NCBI GenBank assembly: GCA_023627715.1
Contig: JAMAHW010000026.1
Location: 124,001-188,000 of the forward strand
DNA: 64,000 nt
Reading direction: 5' to 3'
Source: Periconia sp. R9002
Lineage: Eukaryota > Ascomycota > Dothideomycetes > Pleosporales > Periconiaceae
Positions within the stretch are counted from its first letter, which is position 1. Each line of letters opens with the position of its first letter. The notes beneath the pieces are model-generated. The model was not told where the DNA came from. It searched no databases and saw only the letters and a program-made list of their open reading frames with translations. Shown here piece after piece: positions 11,722 through 21,573 of the stretch. Position numbers and translations under genes: made by a program.

Positions 11722-11945
11722 TCAATGATCCCACGGGTGTTTCCAGCCAAGGAGGGCGGGGCCGTCTTTCTTCGCTCGGTACATCAACTACATCAATCAG
11801 TTGAAGTCGCTTCCAAATTCCCGGATATACACACGAAGAACCACATGGTTGCGCCCAGGCCGGTTGCCATGAAGCGGTAGAACGGGCGAACAGGGTGAAC
11901 GTGGATGGGGTGGCTGCCCCGGGAGGCGTATTTTGGAGGGCCCAT
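11722..11945 (-). CDS. NADH:ubiquinone oxidoreductase small accessory subunit (NDUFB2/B8-type)
   Basis: Predicted 58 residues from two exons, 11945-11835 and 11787-11722, separated by a 47 bp intron (GTGTGT...GTAG). The joined protein starts MGPPKYASRG, has an Ile-His-Val-His region, one membrane-anchoring segment (ATGLGATMWFFLMYRAKKDG) and ends LLGWKHPWDH followed by stop. That C-terminus is characteristic of small single-pass subunits in the membrane arm of fungal mitochondrial complex I. The match rests on my memory of the family. Each exon is too short to look like a gene alone, and the intron falls exactly at MWFF/LMYR, which supports the join. There may be an untranslated or short upstream exon ending near 12,018. 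Confidence 0.75.
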
Positions 11946-12509
11946 GATGACGTGGGAGCCTGACAAACTTGATCAGTAAGACAGAGGGAAGACGAGGGGG
12001 GATCATGTAGACATTACCTAGTGCGTGTGGGCTGCAATGGCTCGGAGGATTTGGTGAGTGCAGTTCAATGAGTGAGTGAACGAGGTCGACGTCGAGATGA
12101 GGTCCGATCAACCAATCCCTGCAAGCGGGAAAGCTTGGCACAGGCAGGCCCGGCCATCGCGCCTTTCCGTATTGATCTTGGTATTCTTCCGAGTGCGATC
12201 GAGCCTGGTGAAGCGCGGAAAACAAACTGCCCTTCTATTGTCCTATTAGCGATAATAAGACCTGGGCTACGCCAGCCTTCTGCGTACCAGCCTTCTCCAT
12301 ACCCCATGGCAGCGCCTGCTATCCACAACCCCATCCACTCGACCATTTTCCATCTGCGCCAGCGCAGCACGACTTTGCGACCCGCGCCTTGATACGATCC
12401 ATCCCTCACCACCCACCACTTTACTACAATCCATCACTATTACACCCACCACTAGGACTACAACATCGCGCCCGATTGCGACCTCGGCCTTAACCATCGA
12501 TACGCCATT
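11946..12509. promoter_or_regulatory. divergent promoter region, complex I subunit and BUR1
   Basis: 564 bp between the two start codons. Overlapping open frames on both strands here show no family signature. A possible 5' UTR intron of the complex I gene lies at about 11,960-12,018 (GTAATG...TCAG on the minus strand). Confidence 0.45.
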
Positions 12510-14057
12510 ATGGCGGCCACCTCTCCTCCCGTCGGTATACAGCGCCGCTTCTTTGGCTGCTCCAAAATCGGCGAATACGACATGATGCAGAAGCTCGGAG
12601 AAGGCACATTCGGAGAAGTCCACAAGGCTCGCCATCAAAGGACAGGCCAAATTTACGCCCTCAAAAAGATCTTGATGCACAACGAGAAAGATGGATTTCC
12701 CATCACCGCCCTGCGCGAAATCAAGCTCTTGAAGATGCTTTCGCACGATAACGTCCTAAAACTGGAAGAGATGGCTGTTGAGAGACCTAGAACTGAGGGC
12801 AGGAAGCGCGCTATTCTATACATGGTGACGCCGTACATGGATCACGATCTTTCGGGACTTCTTGATAACCCAGATGTCCACTTCTCGGAGCCGCAGATCA
12901 AATGCTACATGCTCCAGTTATTCAAAGGCCTCCGTTACCTCCACGACAACCACATTCTCCATCGCGATATGAAAGCTGCCAATTTGTTGATCAACAACCG
13001 TGGTCGCTTGCAGATTGCAGATTTCGGTCTGGCACGACACTACGAGGAGCCCATCCCCCAGCGAGGCAAAGGCAACGGCGAAGCCCGCCGCGATTACACC
13101 ACCTTGGTCGTGACGCGCTGGTACCGCCCACCCGAACTGCTGCTTCAACTTCGTCGCTATACCCCTGCAATAGACATGTGGGGTGCTGGCTGTGTCTTCG
13201 GCGAAATGTTCAAACGGAAACCTATCCTTGCCGGCCAAAGTGACTTACACCAAGCCCAGATTATTTTCGAAATGGTTGGATCACCCAACGACCAGACTAT
13301 GCCGGGATGGAGCACCCTACCTGGTGCGGAGCCCATTAAACAGTTCCAGCCTAGCACTGGCAATCTCGCCCAAAGGTTCCGCGAACTCAATCGCGAGGGC
13401 CTTGACCTCTTGAATCAGCTTCTGTTGCTTGACTGGCGCAAACGTCTCAATGCCATCGATGCCATTGAGCATCCTTACTTCAAGACCAGTCCTAGGCCAA
13501 TGCGTGAAGAAGATATCCCTACTTTTGCCGACTCCCACGAACTTGATCGGAGGAACGCTCGAGGTCAGAAGCAAGCACTCCCACCTGCCCCTGCCGGAGG
13601 CACCGTTGGTGGAGGTCCGAACGGAGAATGGAGCGGTTCTGGACAGCATCCCAATGGTGCTCATTGGGGCAATGGTGACCGGCGATATGGCGGTCCGCAA
13701 GATCGCGGCCCACCAGGCGTTGAACGGCCCCGAGGAGGCTACGATCGACGTCCACCTTACGACCATCGTCCACCCCCACCACCACCTGATCGCGAACGCC
13801 GACCTAACTGGGGCAACGGTGCAGAGCGACACTCCCATCTCCCACCACCTCCAGGCGAAGGCCGACATCCTCTTCCTCATCCGCCTCGTCATGGCGGTAA
13901 TGGCCGTGCTCCACCTGGTGACACTTACATCCCCAGCTACGACAACGATGGACCGCGGAGGCCACGCGACAGACGGGATAGAACTCGCTCGCGGAGTCCG
14001 GATCGAAGAGAACGGCCTCGTGAACGCGACCGTGAAAGGGACATTTACAGACGCTAA
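12510..14057 (+). CDS. BUR1: Bur1/CDK9-type cyclin-dependent kinase
   Basis: Ser/Thr kinase that, with a Bur2/cyclin T partner, phosphorylates RNA polymerase II and elongation factors in the nucleus. A single exon of 515 residues. Glycine loop GEGTFGEV lies at 30-37, the catalytic lysine at 52 in ALKK, and the cyclin-binding helix PITALRE at 64-70 is identical to the signature that gave human CDK9 its first name. [10 protein letters not shown], the DFG triad and a T-loop ending [16 protein letters not shown] follow. A kinase domain of about 330 residues is followed by a long Gly/Pro/Arg/Asp-rich disordered tail with RD and RS dipeptides, usual for filamentous-fungal Bur1. Confidence 0.93.
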   Translation: MAATSPPVGIQRRFFGCSKIGEYDMMQKLGEGTFGEVHKARHQRTGQIYALKKILMHNEKDGFPITALREIKLLKMLSHDNVLKLEEMAVERPRTEGRKRAILYMVTPYMDHDLSGLLDNPDVHFSEPQIKCYMLQLFKGLRYLHDNHILHRDMKAANLLINNRGRLQIADFGLARHYEEPIPQRGKGNGEARRDYTTLVVTRWYRPPELLLQLRRYTPAIDMWGAGCVFGEMFKRKPILAGQSDLHQAQIIFEMVGSPNDQTMPGWSTLPGAEPIKQFQPSTGNLAQRFRELNREGLDLLNQLLLLDWRKRLNAIDAIEHPYFKTSPRPMREEDIPTFADSHELDRRNARGQKQALPPAPAGGTVGGGPNGEWSGSGQHPNGAHWGNGDRRYGGPQDRGPPGVERPRGGYDRRPPYDHRPPPPPPDRERRPNWGNGAERHSHLPPPPGEGRHPLPHPPRHGGNGRAPPGDTYIPSYDNDGPRRPRDRRDRTRSRSPDRRERPRERDRERDIYRR

Positions 14058-14429
14058 GGACGACTGGTGGGATGACTGGACGATTGCTGGCGCAAGAGCT
14101 TCATTTTTGTTTTGTTTTGTTTTATGTCATGTCATAAGTAGCCACTCGCCAAAACGGAGGATATCCCAAGGACGTGGCGCATGGGAACTAGACTGACTTC
14201 CTTTTATGTACATGTATGGCGTTGGAAGGGTCACAAAGGGGCGGCCCTAGGATTTGTACAGGTTGACGAGGAGTTTTGGGTGTCTTTGTAGCATTTGGAA
14301 GGCGTCTATTCACGGCGTCTAGGTATTTGACAGTTGCTAGATCCAGTGGCAGCATTTGTAACTATTATTACACGAAATTACCCCAATTCTAGTATGCAAG
14401 TGACACTGAGCGACAGCAAGTATAGTTGT

Positions 14430-14620
14430 TGATCAATACCTACATGTAGGCAAATTTGGATGTGTCCCAATAATTCGCACTTATAACACTCACCACTCCA
14501 CATCCAACGCTTCGAAGACCTGCCTATCTCAAGATGGAACTTTGATTAGAAGTAGGTAAGTAGATTGCGAGTAAAGGGTTTTGTATGTAATTGTTTTGTT
14601 AGTTTCTATACAGTTTGGCT
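14430..14620. repeat. copy B of a possible diverged dispersed repeat
   Basis: Carries CTACATGTAGG, AAATTTGG, CGCACTTATAACACTCACC, CCACAT and CTTCGAAG blocks that resemble those at 10,995-11,230, followed by a T/A-rich tail. The two copies flank the complex I subunit and BUR1 genes. Relationship tentative. Confidence 0.3.
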
Positions 14621-14770
14621 ACTAATATCTTTAACAAAGATACTACGGAATGTCAATGTTTTCACCTAGCCAAATGAATGCGGGACATGTATTACGGTAT
14701 CAACATCCGCATGAAGATTCAGTTGTGCAGCCGAATTCGGGGAGAAAGTGTGGAGGCGAGAGGCACGTCA

Positions 14771-14775
14771 CCAAT
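14771..14775 (+). promoter_or_regulatory. CCAAT box upstream of HOM3
   Basis: CCAAT 273 bp before the HOM3 start codon, preceded by CACGTCA. It is a possible Hap/CBC binding site; function inferred from sequence only. Confidence 0.35.
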
Positions 14776-14788
14776 CACAGCGCGACCT

Positions 14789-14809
14789 TGATTTGGTGAC
14801 TCCAAATCA
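14789..14809. promoter_or_regulatory. perfect inverted repeat around a TGACT core, HOM3 promoter
   Basis: TGATTTGG and its exact reverse complement CCAAATCA flank TGACT. The centre reads TGACTC, six of seven bases of the general amino acid control site TGACTCA bound by Gcn4/CpcA. It lies about 235 bp upstream of the aspartate kinase start. The site is seen; regulation is inference. Confidence 0.4.
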
Positions 14810-15043
14810 TTTTGCCCGCGGCGCCGAAATTGTGTAATCGAGGGCTAGCCCCACCACAAGCCATTGATTGTCATTCCACCAGTTTTTCCTCCACACACTT
14901 GTACACTGTCACCCGATCGCCTCATATTCTGCAATTGACTTCGAACCACCTATTCTGCCTTTTACGAATATACAACACAAGATTGAGAAAAGAGCTACGG
15001 ATTTGACATTGTTGATTTTTTTGGGCGAAACAAAGAACGAACC

Positions 15044-16822
15044 ATGTCTACCATCATCAACGGACACAAACATGAGTCAGAGCGGATAGCGCACACCGAA
15101 GAAAAGAACCTCCCAGGTGGATGGCAGGTCCTCAAGTTTGGAGGAACGTCAGTTGGGAAGTTTGCTGAGAATATAGCCGACATTGTCAAGTACGAAAATA
15201 TTTCCTTTCCCCCCTCGTTTTCACATGCTCTTCACATAGTTCTGGAGAGTGGACACGAGCCATTGGGAATAATCGACTGCCGTACTGACTCCATTGCTTT
15301 TCCAGGAATGGGCTCGCTCAGCACCGCATCGCTATCGTATGCTCTGCCCGCAGCAACAACACCAAACTCGAAGGCACGACAAACCGCCTCCTTCGCGCCG
15401 CCCGCTCCGCCGAGAAATCGGGACATCGAGGATACGATGAGATTGTGGAAGCCGTTCGCTTGGATCACATACAGGCCGCGAAGGATGTCTTGAAAGACGA
15501 GCAAATACTTGCTTCGTTCATTGAGGAAGTCAACGCTGAGTGTGAGAGTCTGATCAAGATCCTCGAATCCGCGCAGCATCTGGAGGAGGTCACAAGCCGC
15601 GCTGAGAATAAGATTGTCAGCACGGGCGAGAAACTCAGCTGTCGATACATGGCTGCGCTGCTGAATGACCGCGGAACCCCGGCTCAGTTCGTGGATGCGT
15701 CCGATGTGGTGGTGAGGCCTGATACACGCTCCAACGGAGCCCTCGGCGAATCGTTCTATGTCGACCTCGCCAGCTCCTTAGGCAAAGAAGTCGAAGCCTG
15801 CGGAGAAAAAGTCCCTGTCATCACTGGCTACTTCGGAAACGTGCCAGGCGGTATTCTCAGCACTGTCGGACGCGGCTACACCGACCTCTGCGCAGCACTG
15901 GTTGCTGTCGGCATCGACGCCTCCGAACTCCAGATCTGGAAAGAAGTGGACGGTATTTTCACGGCAGACCCTCGCAAAGTTCCCACCGCGGCCCTTCTCC
16001 CGACCGTGACGCCGTCTGAAGCCGCCGAGCTCACGTTCTATGGCTCCGAAGTCATCCATCCCTTCACCATGGAGCAAGTGATCCGCGCCCGCATCCCCAT
16101 CCGCATCAAGAACGTGATGAACCCGCGCAACAACGGTACCGTCATCTTCCCCGACAAGCTCGACGAGATCTCCACCACCCACCCGCTCAAGGACCCAAAG
16201 CTCTTCCGCACGCGCTCCTCCAGCTTGCTCTCGCGCCACCAGCGCCCCAAGCGTCCCACAGCCGTAACCATCAAGCACAACGTCATTGTTCTCAACGTCC
16301 ACAGCAACAAGCGCACCCGCGCCCACGGCTTCCTCATGAGCATCTTCAGTATCCTTGACCGCTGGCACCTCTCCGTCGATCTCATATCGTCCTCTGAGGT
16401 CCACGTGTCCATGGCCTTGCACTCGGAATCCGCCATGCTCAGCGGCGGTGGTGAGGACGAGTACAAGATCAAGGACCGCGACCTCGCGGGCGCCGTCAAC
16501 GATCTCAGCGCCCTCGGTGCCATCGACATCGTCCCTGATATGGCGATTGTCAGCTTAGTGGGTAAGCAGTTGAAGAACATGATTGGTATTTCCGGCAAAT
16601 TCTTCAGTGTATTGGGTGACAATAATATTAATATCGAGATGATTTCTCAGGGTATGTTTTCTCCGTCTTCCCTTCCCTCCCTCTTTGCATCGTTGGAAAA
16701 CCGGTCCACTAACGAGACCTCTAGGTGCCAGCGAGATCAATATCTCGTGCGTCATCGAGGAGCGCGAGGCCAATCGCGCCCTCAACGTCGTTCATACGAA
16801 TCTCTTTACATTTTTGGAGTAA
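15044..16822 (+). CDS. HOM3: aspartate kinase
   Basis: Catalyses ATP-dependent phosphorylation of L-aspartate, the first step toward threonine, methionine and homoserine. Three exons (15044-15189, 15306-16651, 16725-16822) give 529 residues with closed phases. The N-terminal kinase motif KFGGTSVGKF is in exon 1, CSARSNNTKLEGTTNRLL follows the first junction, and the substrate region ITGYFG...GRGYTDLCAAL and EVDGIFTADPR are intact. A regulatory region with two ACT-type repeats follows (VLNVHSNKRTRAHGFL; MIGISGKFFSVLGDNNINIE). The last exon encodes the conserved end GASEINISCVIEER. Length is normal for fungi. The upstream TGACTC-centred palindrome suggests cross-pathway control. Confidence 0.95.
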
Positions 16823-17253
16823 GCATCTTTCTCATGGTGGGGCATTATTGTGGCGTTTTATGAACATTTCTGCCTCGGCTTGCATATTGCATCTGCATAG
16901 CATGTGTGTGTGTGACTGGTGATAACGTAGTTGATATACGAGCTTTGATAGTATTTGGGAAAAGAAAAAGCATTTGAGGTTCCATTGTTGAGATGTCCAA
17001 GGTCTGAATTGAGGTTAGCAATGATACTATACTGCATTATCGGTTCCTAGAGATATGAATCAGCTATCAATATTTCGAAACGTGGATCATGTCTTTAATC
17101 CTCCCATCAAAAGCATCATCGTATCTCGCCAACGTGTCCCTTGCATCAGAAAAGTATGGTCGAATGTCGTATGATTTCATTTGTTGTGTCTTTTAAAGAA
17201 CCCACCTCCGAACCTCACATCCATCTACCTTCTCTCCATCCTCCCATCCCTCT
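16823..17253. other. intergenic, convergent
   Basis: 431 bp between the 3' ends of HOM3 and ARC18; presumably 3' UTRs. Nothing else seen. Confidence 0.5.
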
Positions 17254-18123
17254 CTACAAAGCCTTCCCCATGAATTTCCTCTTCGTAAAGCTCAGCCACC
17301 ACTTGCTGGGTGTGTTGGTACCATCAGCATACACCCGGTTGAGTAACCTCGTGGCCAGCTCTTGGCGCATCTGCATGATGTACTGTCTGAGGACTTCGGC
17401 CTGGTTGCGGTCGGCGGGGGCCTCGAAGGCTTGGTTGAGCGGGAACCCGGCATCGCCGGGGATGGCGAAGTTTGTGTCGAGCGCGACGTTGCTTACAGCC
17501 TATCGAGGGAAGGGCGTTAGTGCATGGTCCCCTATATTTGAATGTTGACTATCGTCCCATGGCTTTGTCTGTCCCTTCTCTTCCCCAATTTTGGACCACC
17601 CTCTAAATCTGAACCTGCCCCTTTGAACAAACGTACCTTCTCAGCATCCCTCCTTGAAGCTCCCGGTTTAATCTTCCCCAAAACCTCGCTCACGAACAGA
17701 ATACCATAGATCAGCACACGGTCCGCAGGACCCTTGATTTCGAAGTTACGGAAAAAAGTGTTGGCGCGAAATAGAGCGAGGACCTCGTCGAGCGGGTCAT
17801 ACGACTCGTGTGAGGCATCAATGGTCAGGTCTGTGACGTCGGCGGGGAGCGGGGGGAGCTGGATTGCGGGACCGCGTGTGCGTGTACGGAGCGGGAGGAG
17901 CGCGAAGTTGCCTGATTGAATGTAGGGAATGCGTGAGCGAGTGAGATTATATAGATAGTGGAGGTGTGAGGAGGGCAGTTCGTACCGATTAGTTGCTGGT
18001 TGGGCTCGTCGAGGAAGACGGAGTGGTATGCCTAGAAGGATGAGTTAGACCGGAGCAATCAAGCAGGTTTCCGTAACTTCAGTCATGATCAAAATTATAA
18101 GGGATTGAAGTACCCACAGGCAT
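17254..18123 (-). CDS. ARC18: Arp2/3 complex subunit 3 (p21-Arc)
   Basis: Structural subunit of the seven-protein actin-nucleating Arp2/3 complex at cortical actin patches. Four exons (18123-18118, 18031-17986, 17911-17637, 17499-17254) give 190 residues with closed phases. The first coding exon is only six bases (Met-Pro). Joined, the N-terminus reads MPAYHSVFLDEP...LIGNFALLPL, the family signature. Later conserved parts include FFRNFEIKGPADRVLIYG, LDTNFAIPGDAGFPLN and the terminal PSKWWLSFTKRKFM. Length and motifs are normal for ARPC3. It shares a 331 bp divergent promoter with RFC3. Confidence 0.93.
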
Positions 18124-18454
18124 TTTGGATATAAGAGCTTCCCGCTCAGTAAAAGGGTGGTGGACTTGCTGGGGAAATGAAATGGCGCAGCACCTCAGCG
18201 TTAGCTTCCCCAGGTATTCGAAGTGGGATGTCGTCGGTCAGGTCGGGCTACATTTCTTAGTCAGCCTCCCGCTCCGACCAAACCCTTGTCAAGCCCAATT
18301 AACACGTCCCGGCGCGCGACGCGTCTCCCCATCCCACGGGTTTTTTTAGAGCAGTCGAGTAACCTCGGAAACACCACGACTTTCAATTGCATTTTCGACA
18401 AGGCTAGATTCGGATCCTCGACTTGTAACCGTTTAGACTGAAACTTCTGCCAAC
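18124..18454. promoter_or_regulatory. divergent promoter region, ARC18 and RFC3
   Basis: 331 bp between start codons, containing a GC-rich core at about 18,300-18,345 with a MluI cell-cycle box. Confidence 0.55.
18319..18324. promoter_or_regulatory. MCB element (ACGCGT) upstream of RFC3
   Basis: ACGCGT lies 131 bp before the RFC3 start codon inside GGCGCGCGACGCGTCTCC. In yeasts MBF binds ACGCGT to drive G1/S expression of replication genes. The motif is seen; function here is inferred. Confidence 0.45.
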
Positions 18455-19731
18455 ATGTCCGACTTCGAGGATGAGATGGACGTTGATGCTCCCGTTGCTG
18501 ATACGTCCATAACATTCAGTGGAGATACGAAGAAGGGCAAGAGAAGTGCGGCGAATTTGCCGGTGGAGGCGGAGGATTCTTTGCCTTGGTAGAGAGATTC
18601 CTACTGTCGTTAGGGGATATAGCTGACCGTATGAAGGGTGGAGAAATACCGACCAAGCTCATTGGACGATGTCGAAGGCCATGGAGATATAATAGCTACG
18701 ATCAACAAGTTTGTCGACTCAAATGTATGCTTTATCCCCTGGGTGATTGGATCAAAAGCTTACAATTTTAGCGACTGCCTCATCTTTTGCTCTATGGCCC
18801 TCCCGGAACGGGAAAAACATCCACCGTCCTCGCACTCGCCCGGCGCATCTATGGAACCAAGAACATGAGACAGATGGTCCTTGAATTGAACGCATCGGAT
18901 GACAGAGGAATTGAAGTTGTTCGTGAACAAATCAAGACGTTCAGTAGCACGAAGCAGATCTTCGCTGCAGCGCCAAAGCCCGGTGAAGGTGCATCGTTAG
19001 CGACGTTCAAGTTGATCATATTAGACGAGGCAGATGCCATGACTTCAACGGCACAGATGGCTCTGCGAAGAATTATGGAGAAATACACGGCAAACACCCG
19101 GTTCTGCATTATTGCCAACTATACCCACAAGCTATCACCGGCTCTTTTGTCACGATGCACGAGGTTTCGGTTTTCACCGTTGAAGGAGGCTGATATCAGG
19201 AGTCTGGTTGATAAAGTGGTTGAGGAAGAGCAGGTCAACATCACACAAGATGCAACGGATTCATTGGTCACGTTGAGCAAGGGCGACATGCGACGAGCTC
19301 TGAATGTGCTACAGGCATGCCACGCATCAAGCACCCCGCTAGCGCCACCAGGACAACCAGCACCGGACCCAAAAACAGTAGTACGAGACCAAATCACACA
19401 AACAACCATTTACGACTGCATAGCAGCACCGCATCCCGCCGACATTCAGTATATTCTGAATATGCTGCTCGAGACTGGCGACATCACGCAGTGCTTGAAA
19501 ACTATCAACAATATCAAATCGCTGAAGGGTCTGGCTTTAGCAGATATCTTGACTGCACTGAGTGAAGAGTTGATCAAAAATGAAGTTCCCCCACAGACGA
19601 TGGTCACATGGATGTCTGGTTTGGCGGACATAGAGTATCGCCTCAGTGGGGGTGGAAACGAGGCCATTCAGACTGGCGCCACCATTGGCGTGGTACGAAC
19701 CGGTGTGGAGTTGCTGGGAAATGGAAAGTGA
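18455..19731 (+). CDS. RFC3: replication factor C subunit 3 (clamp loader)
   Basis: AAA+ subunit of the RFC complex that loads PCNA onto primed DNA; the small-subunit core is also used by checkpoint clamp loaders. Three exons (18455-18588, 18637-18724, 18772-19731) give 393 residues with closed phases. Acidic N-terminus, then VEKYRPSSLDDVEGH, Walker A GPPGTGKT, Walker B IILDEADAMT, sensor 1 IIANYTHKLSPAL, the arginine-finger SRC motif in LLSRCTRFRF, and sensor 2 GDMRRALNVLQ. The start with WVEKYRP after a short acidic leader is typical of Rfc3 (human RFC5). A Pro-rich insert near residue 260 is usual in filamentous fungi. Confidence 0.94.
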
Positions 19732-20139
19732 GAGAGTGGGTGGTGAAAGGTATCTGGGGCGCAATAGTGAAATTCAACCGCGAAGCACAACCGTTTGATA
19801 CCTCAGTCCCAAAGCCATACGTAACTACGAATAATGCATGCGATTCGCGAACCCCGTTTGTCTGCAGGGCTTACCGAGAGCTAGTGAAACACTTATTTCT
19901 AGCTAGTCGCGTAAACTAGACATCTGCGCCCGTTGTGTCTCTGGTCGTCGTCGTTTGTTGATGCGCGTAAACATCCAATCCTGTTCTTGCTTGCCCGTTG
20001 CGCTCACGTCCCGCATGTATTTAAACTCGAGGCTTCGTCGCCCGCTGGTCAACATACCAAAGCAACCATCAACCCTGCAAAGTCTACTGCAGAACAACTC
20101 CACTCTGGTTGAACACTTGCACATTTCCAACTAACCACG
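19732..20139. other. intergenic
   Basis: 408 bp: RFC3 3' flank and the promoter of the next plus-strand gene, with a TATTTAAA stretch at about 20,016-20,024. No gene seen. Confidence 0.45.
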
Positions 20140-21573
20140 ATGAGATACAATCAACATAATCGATTTCCACTGTCCATGCATTCAGCCAAGACAGTAGGAC
20201 TTGATGTAAGTCACGAGTTGTCAAATATGTTCCTACCCGCACTTATTAGACTTCATTCTCTAACACCATCCAAGACGAACTCTGGACGAACATTTCCCGA
20301 TGAAATTCCTAATTCATCCAGTGGGTCGGAAACTGAAACCGACACACCTCAGCCATCATCACCCGCGGATGATGCTGAAAATAGGCCGCCACCATCAACT
20401 CAAATTCCGTCGCAACCCCTTAAACGCGGAAACTCGAAGAGCGGGGGCGGCAGCAATAATAGAAGCCGCAGCAAAACGAGTTCAAAAACAACAATACGAC
20501 TTTCCAACTCGTCACTCTCGAGGATAGAGGAGGATCCTGCCGACGATGCTGCTGATGAGCATAGCGATGGCGAAGTTTCCGACGACGGTACTGTTATTGT
20601 GCACATACCTGGCGCCTGGCAAAGCTTTGAGCGGCAGAGCCTTATTAGCTCGCAGAGTTCGACGAAGACAATTGAGGATTCGAAGTGTTATGGCAAAGGT
20701 GTGACGATTAGGTCGCTCAAGGAAAACACGAAGCATGTGCTTCAGAGGAACTTCACCGAACTGAATATAGAGGTTCCAAACACTCGACGTTCAAGCCGGC
20801 TTCAACAGCAGCTGCAACAAGATCAGCCACAACAGCAACAGACGCTGCAAAAGCAGTCGCAGCAGAAAGACTACACTTACGGTTTCTCCTACACGGACTC
20901 ATCGTTTGCCTCGTCCGCCTCCGCCTCCCAACAAAATCAGTCACAACAGCAACAGACGCTGCAAGAGCAGTCGCAGCAGAAAGGTTGCACTTACGGTTTC
21001 TCCTACACGGACTCATCGTTTGCCTCGTCCGCCACCTCCTCCCAACAATCCGAATCCGCCGCCCCCAAGAAAATCACTATCAACCCAAACACAACATTCA
21101 CTGAGATTCTCGTCTACCGACCTCTGGCGAATTACTCCTTCCACGCCCCGACCAACGCCTTCCTACCATGCACGAACGCCGCCCCCGCCGATACCATACG
21201 CATGCGCCGCCGCGGCGCCACAATGAACACTCACGGCGAGAGCGAACACGTCTTCTCCTCCATATACGAGAGGCTGGAGAGGATGGTAGCACGAGACGTG
21301 TTCCCCGAAGACGATGCTAACATCTCCACGATGGATCCACAAGCCTTGGTCATTACGCGTACGAAGGAGTTGTTGGAGTGGTTGCAGAACCACGTTGAGG
21401 AGCGCTATATGTTTGGGGAGCCTAAGCCATGGCTGCTACATGAAGTTGAGTGGGCCGAGTGGTTTGTGGAAGCTGCGGAGCTTGGTGTGTTTCACCTGAA
21501 GACTGAGGGGTGTGAGTGCCTTCCTCGGTGGGAAGATGAGATCGGGGAGTGGGGTTGGGGCGGAGTGAACTGA
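20140..21573 (+). CDS. hypothetical Ser/Gln-rich protein with internal tandem repeat
   Basis: Not recognised. A single exon of 477 residues. The first 220 residues are Ser/Pro/Asn-rich and disordered with acidic patches. Residues about 230-306 are two 38-residue tandem copies, each a Gln-rich run followed by TYGFSYTDSSFASS. The C-terminal 150 residues look folded, with many Trp and acidic residues (ELLEWLQNHVEERYMFGEP, EVEWAEWFVEAAELG). No signal peptide or membrane segment. It lies alone between RFC3 and a 2.2 kb gap. Likely lineage-restricted; function unknown. Confidence 0.7.
   Translation: MRYNQHNRFPLSMHSAKTVGLDVSHELSNMFLPALIRLHSLTPSKTNSGRTFPDEIPNSSSGSETETDTPQPSSPADDAENRPPPSTQIPSQPLKRGNSKSGGGSNNRSRSKTSSKTTIRLSNSSLSRIEEDPADDAADEHSDGEVSDDGTVIVHIPGAWQSFERQSLISSQSSTKTIEDSKCYGKGVTIRSLKENTKHVLQRNFTELNIEVPNTRRSSRLQQQLQQDQPQQQQTLQKQSQQKDYTYGFSYTDSSFASSASASQQNQSQQQQTLQEQSQQKGCTYGFSYTDSSFASSATSSQQSESAAPKKITINPNTTFTEILVYRPLANYSFHAPTNAFLPCTNAAPADTIRMRRRGATMNTHGESEHVFSSIYERLERMVARDVFPEDDANISTMDPQALVITRTKELLEWLQNHVEERYMFGEPKPWLLHEVEWAEWFVEAAELGVFHLKTEGCECLPRWEDEIGEWGWGGVN
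20828..21055 (+). repeat. two 114 bp in-frame tandem repeat units
   Basis: Unit 1 is 20828-20941 and unit 2 is 20942-21055. They are nearly identical, including a long exact stretch from the second TACGGTTTCTCC block onward. The period is a multiple of three, so copy-number change would keep the frame. Confidence 0.85.

Larger units (their letters stand above)
14058..15043. other. intergenic between BUR1 and HOM3
   Basis: 986 bp. It includes the BUR1 3' flank, the possible repeat copy B (14,430-14,620), and the HOM3 promoter with a CCAAT box and an inverted repeat listed separately. No gene seen. Confidence 0.5.

Noticed and set aside
12065..12746. Open frames on both strands upstream of BUR1
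   Set aside because: They overlap each other and the BUR1 kinase start; no motif; best read as promoter sequence.
13429..14196. 255-codon frame overlapping the BUR1 C-terminal region on the same strand
   Set aside because: It follows from codon bias of the Gly/Pro/Arg-rich tail; no family motif, and the BUR1 frame explains the sequence.
15778..16422. 214-codon frame antisense to HOM3
   Set aside because: Composition (Gly/Val/Asp repeats) mirrors the coding strand of a conserved enzyme; typical shadow frame.
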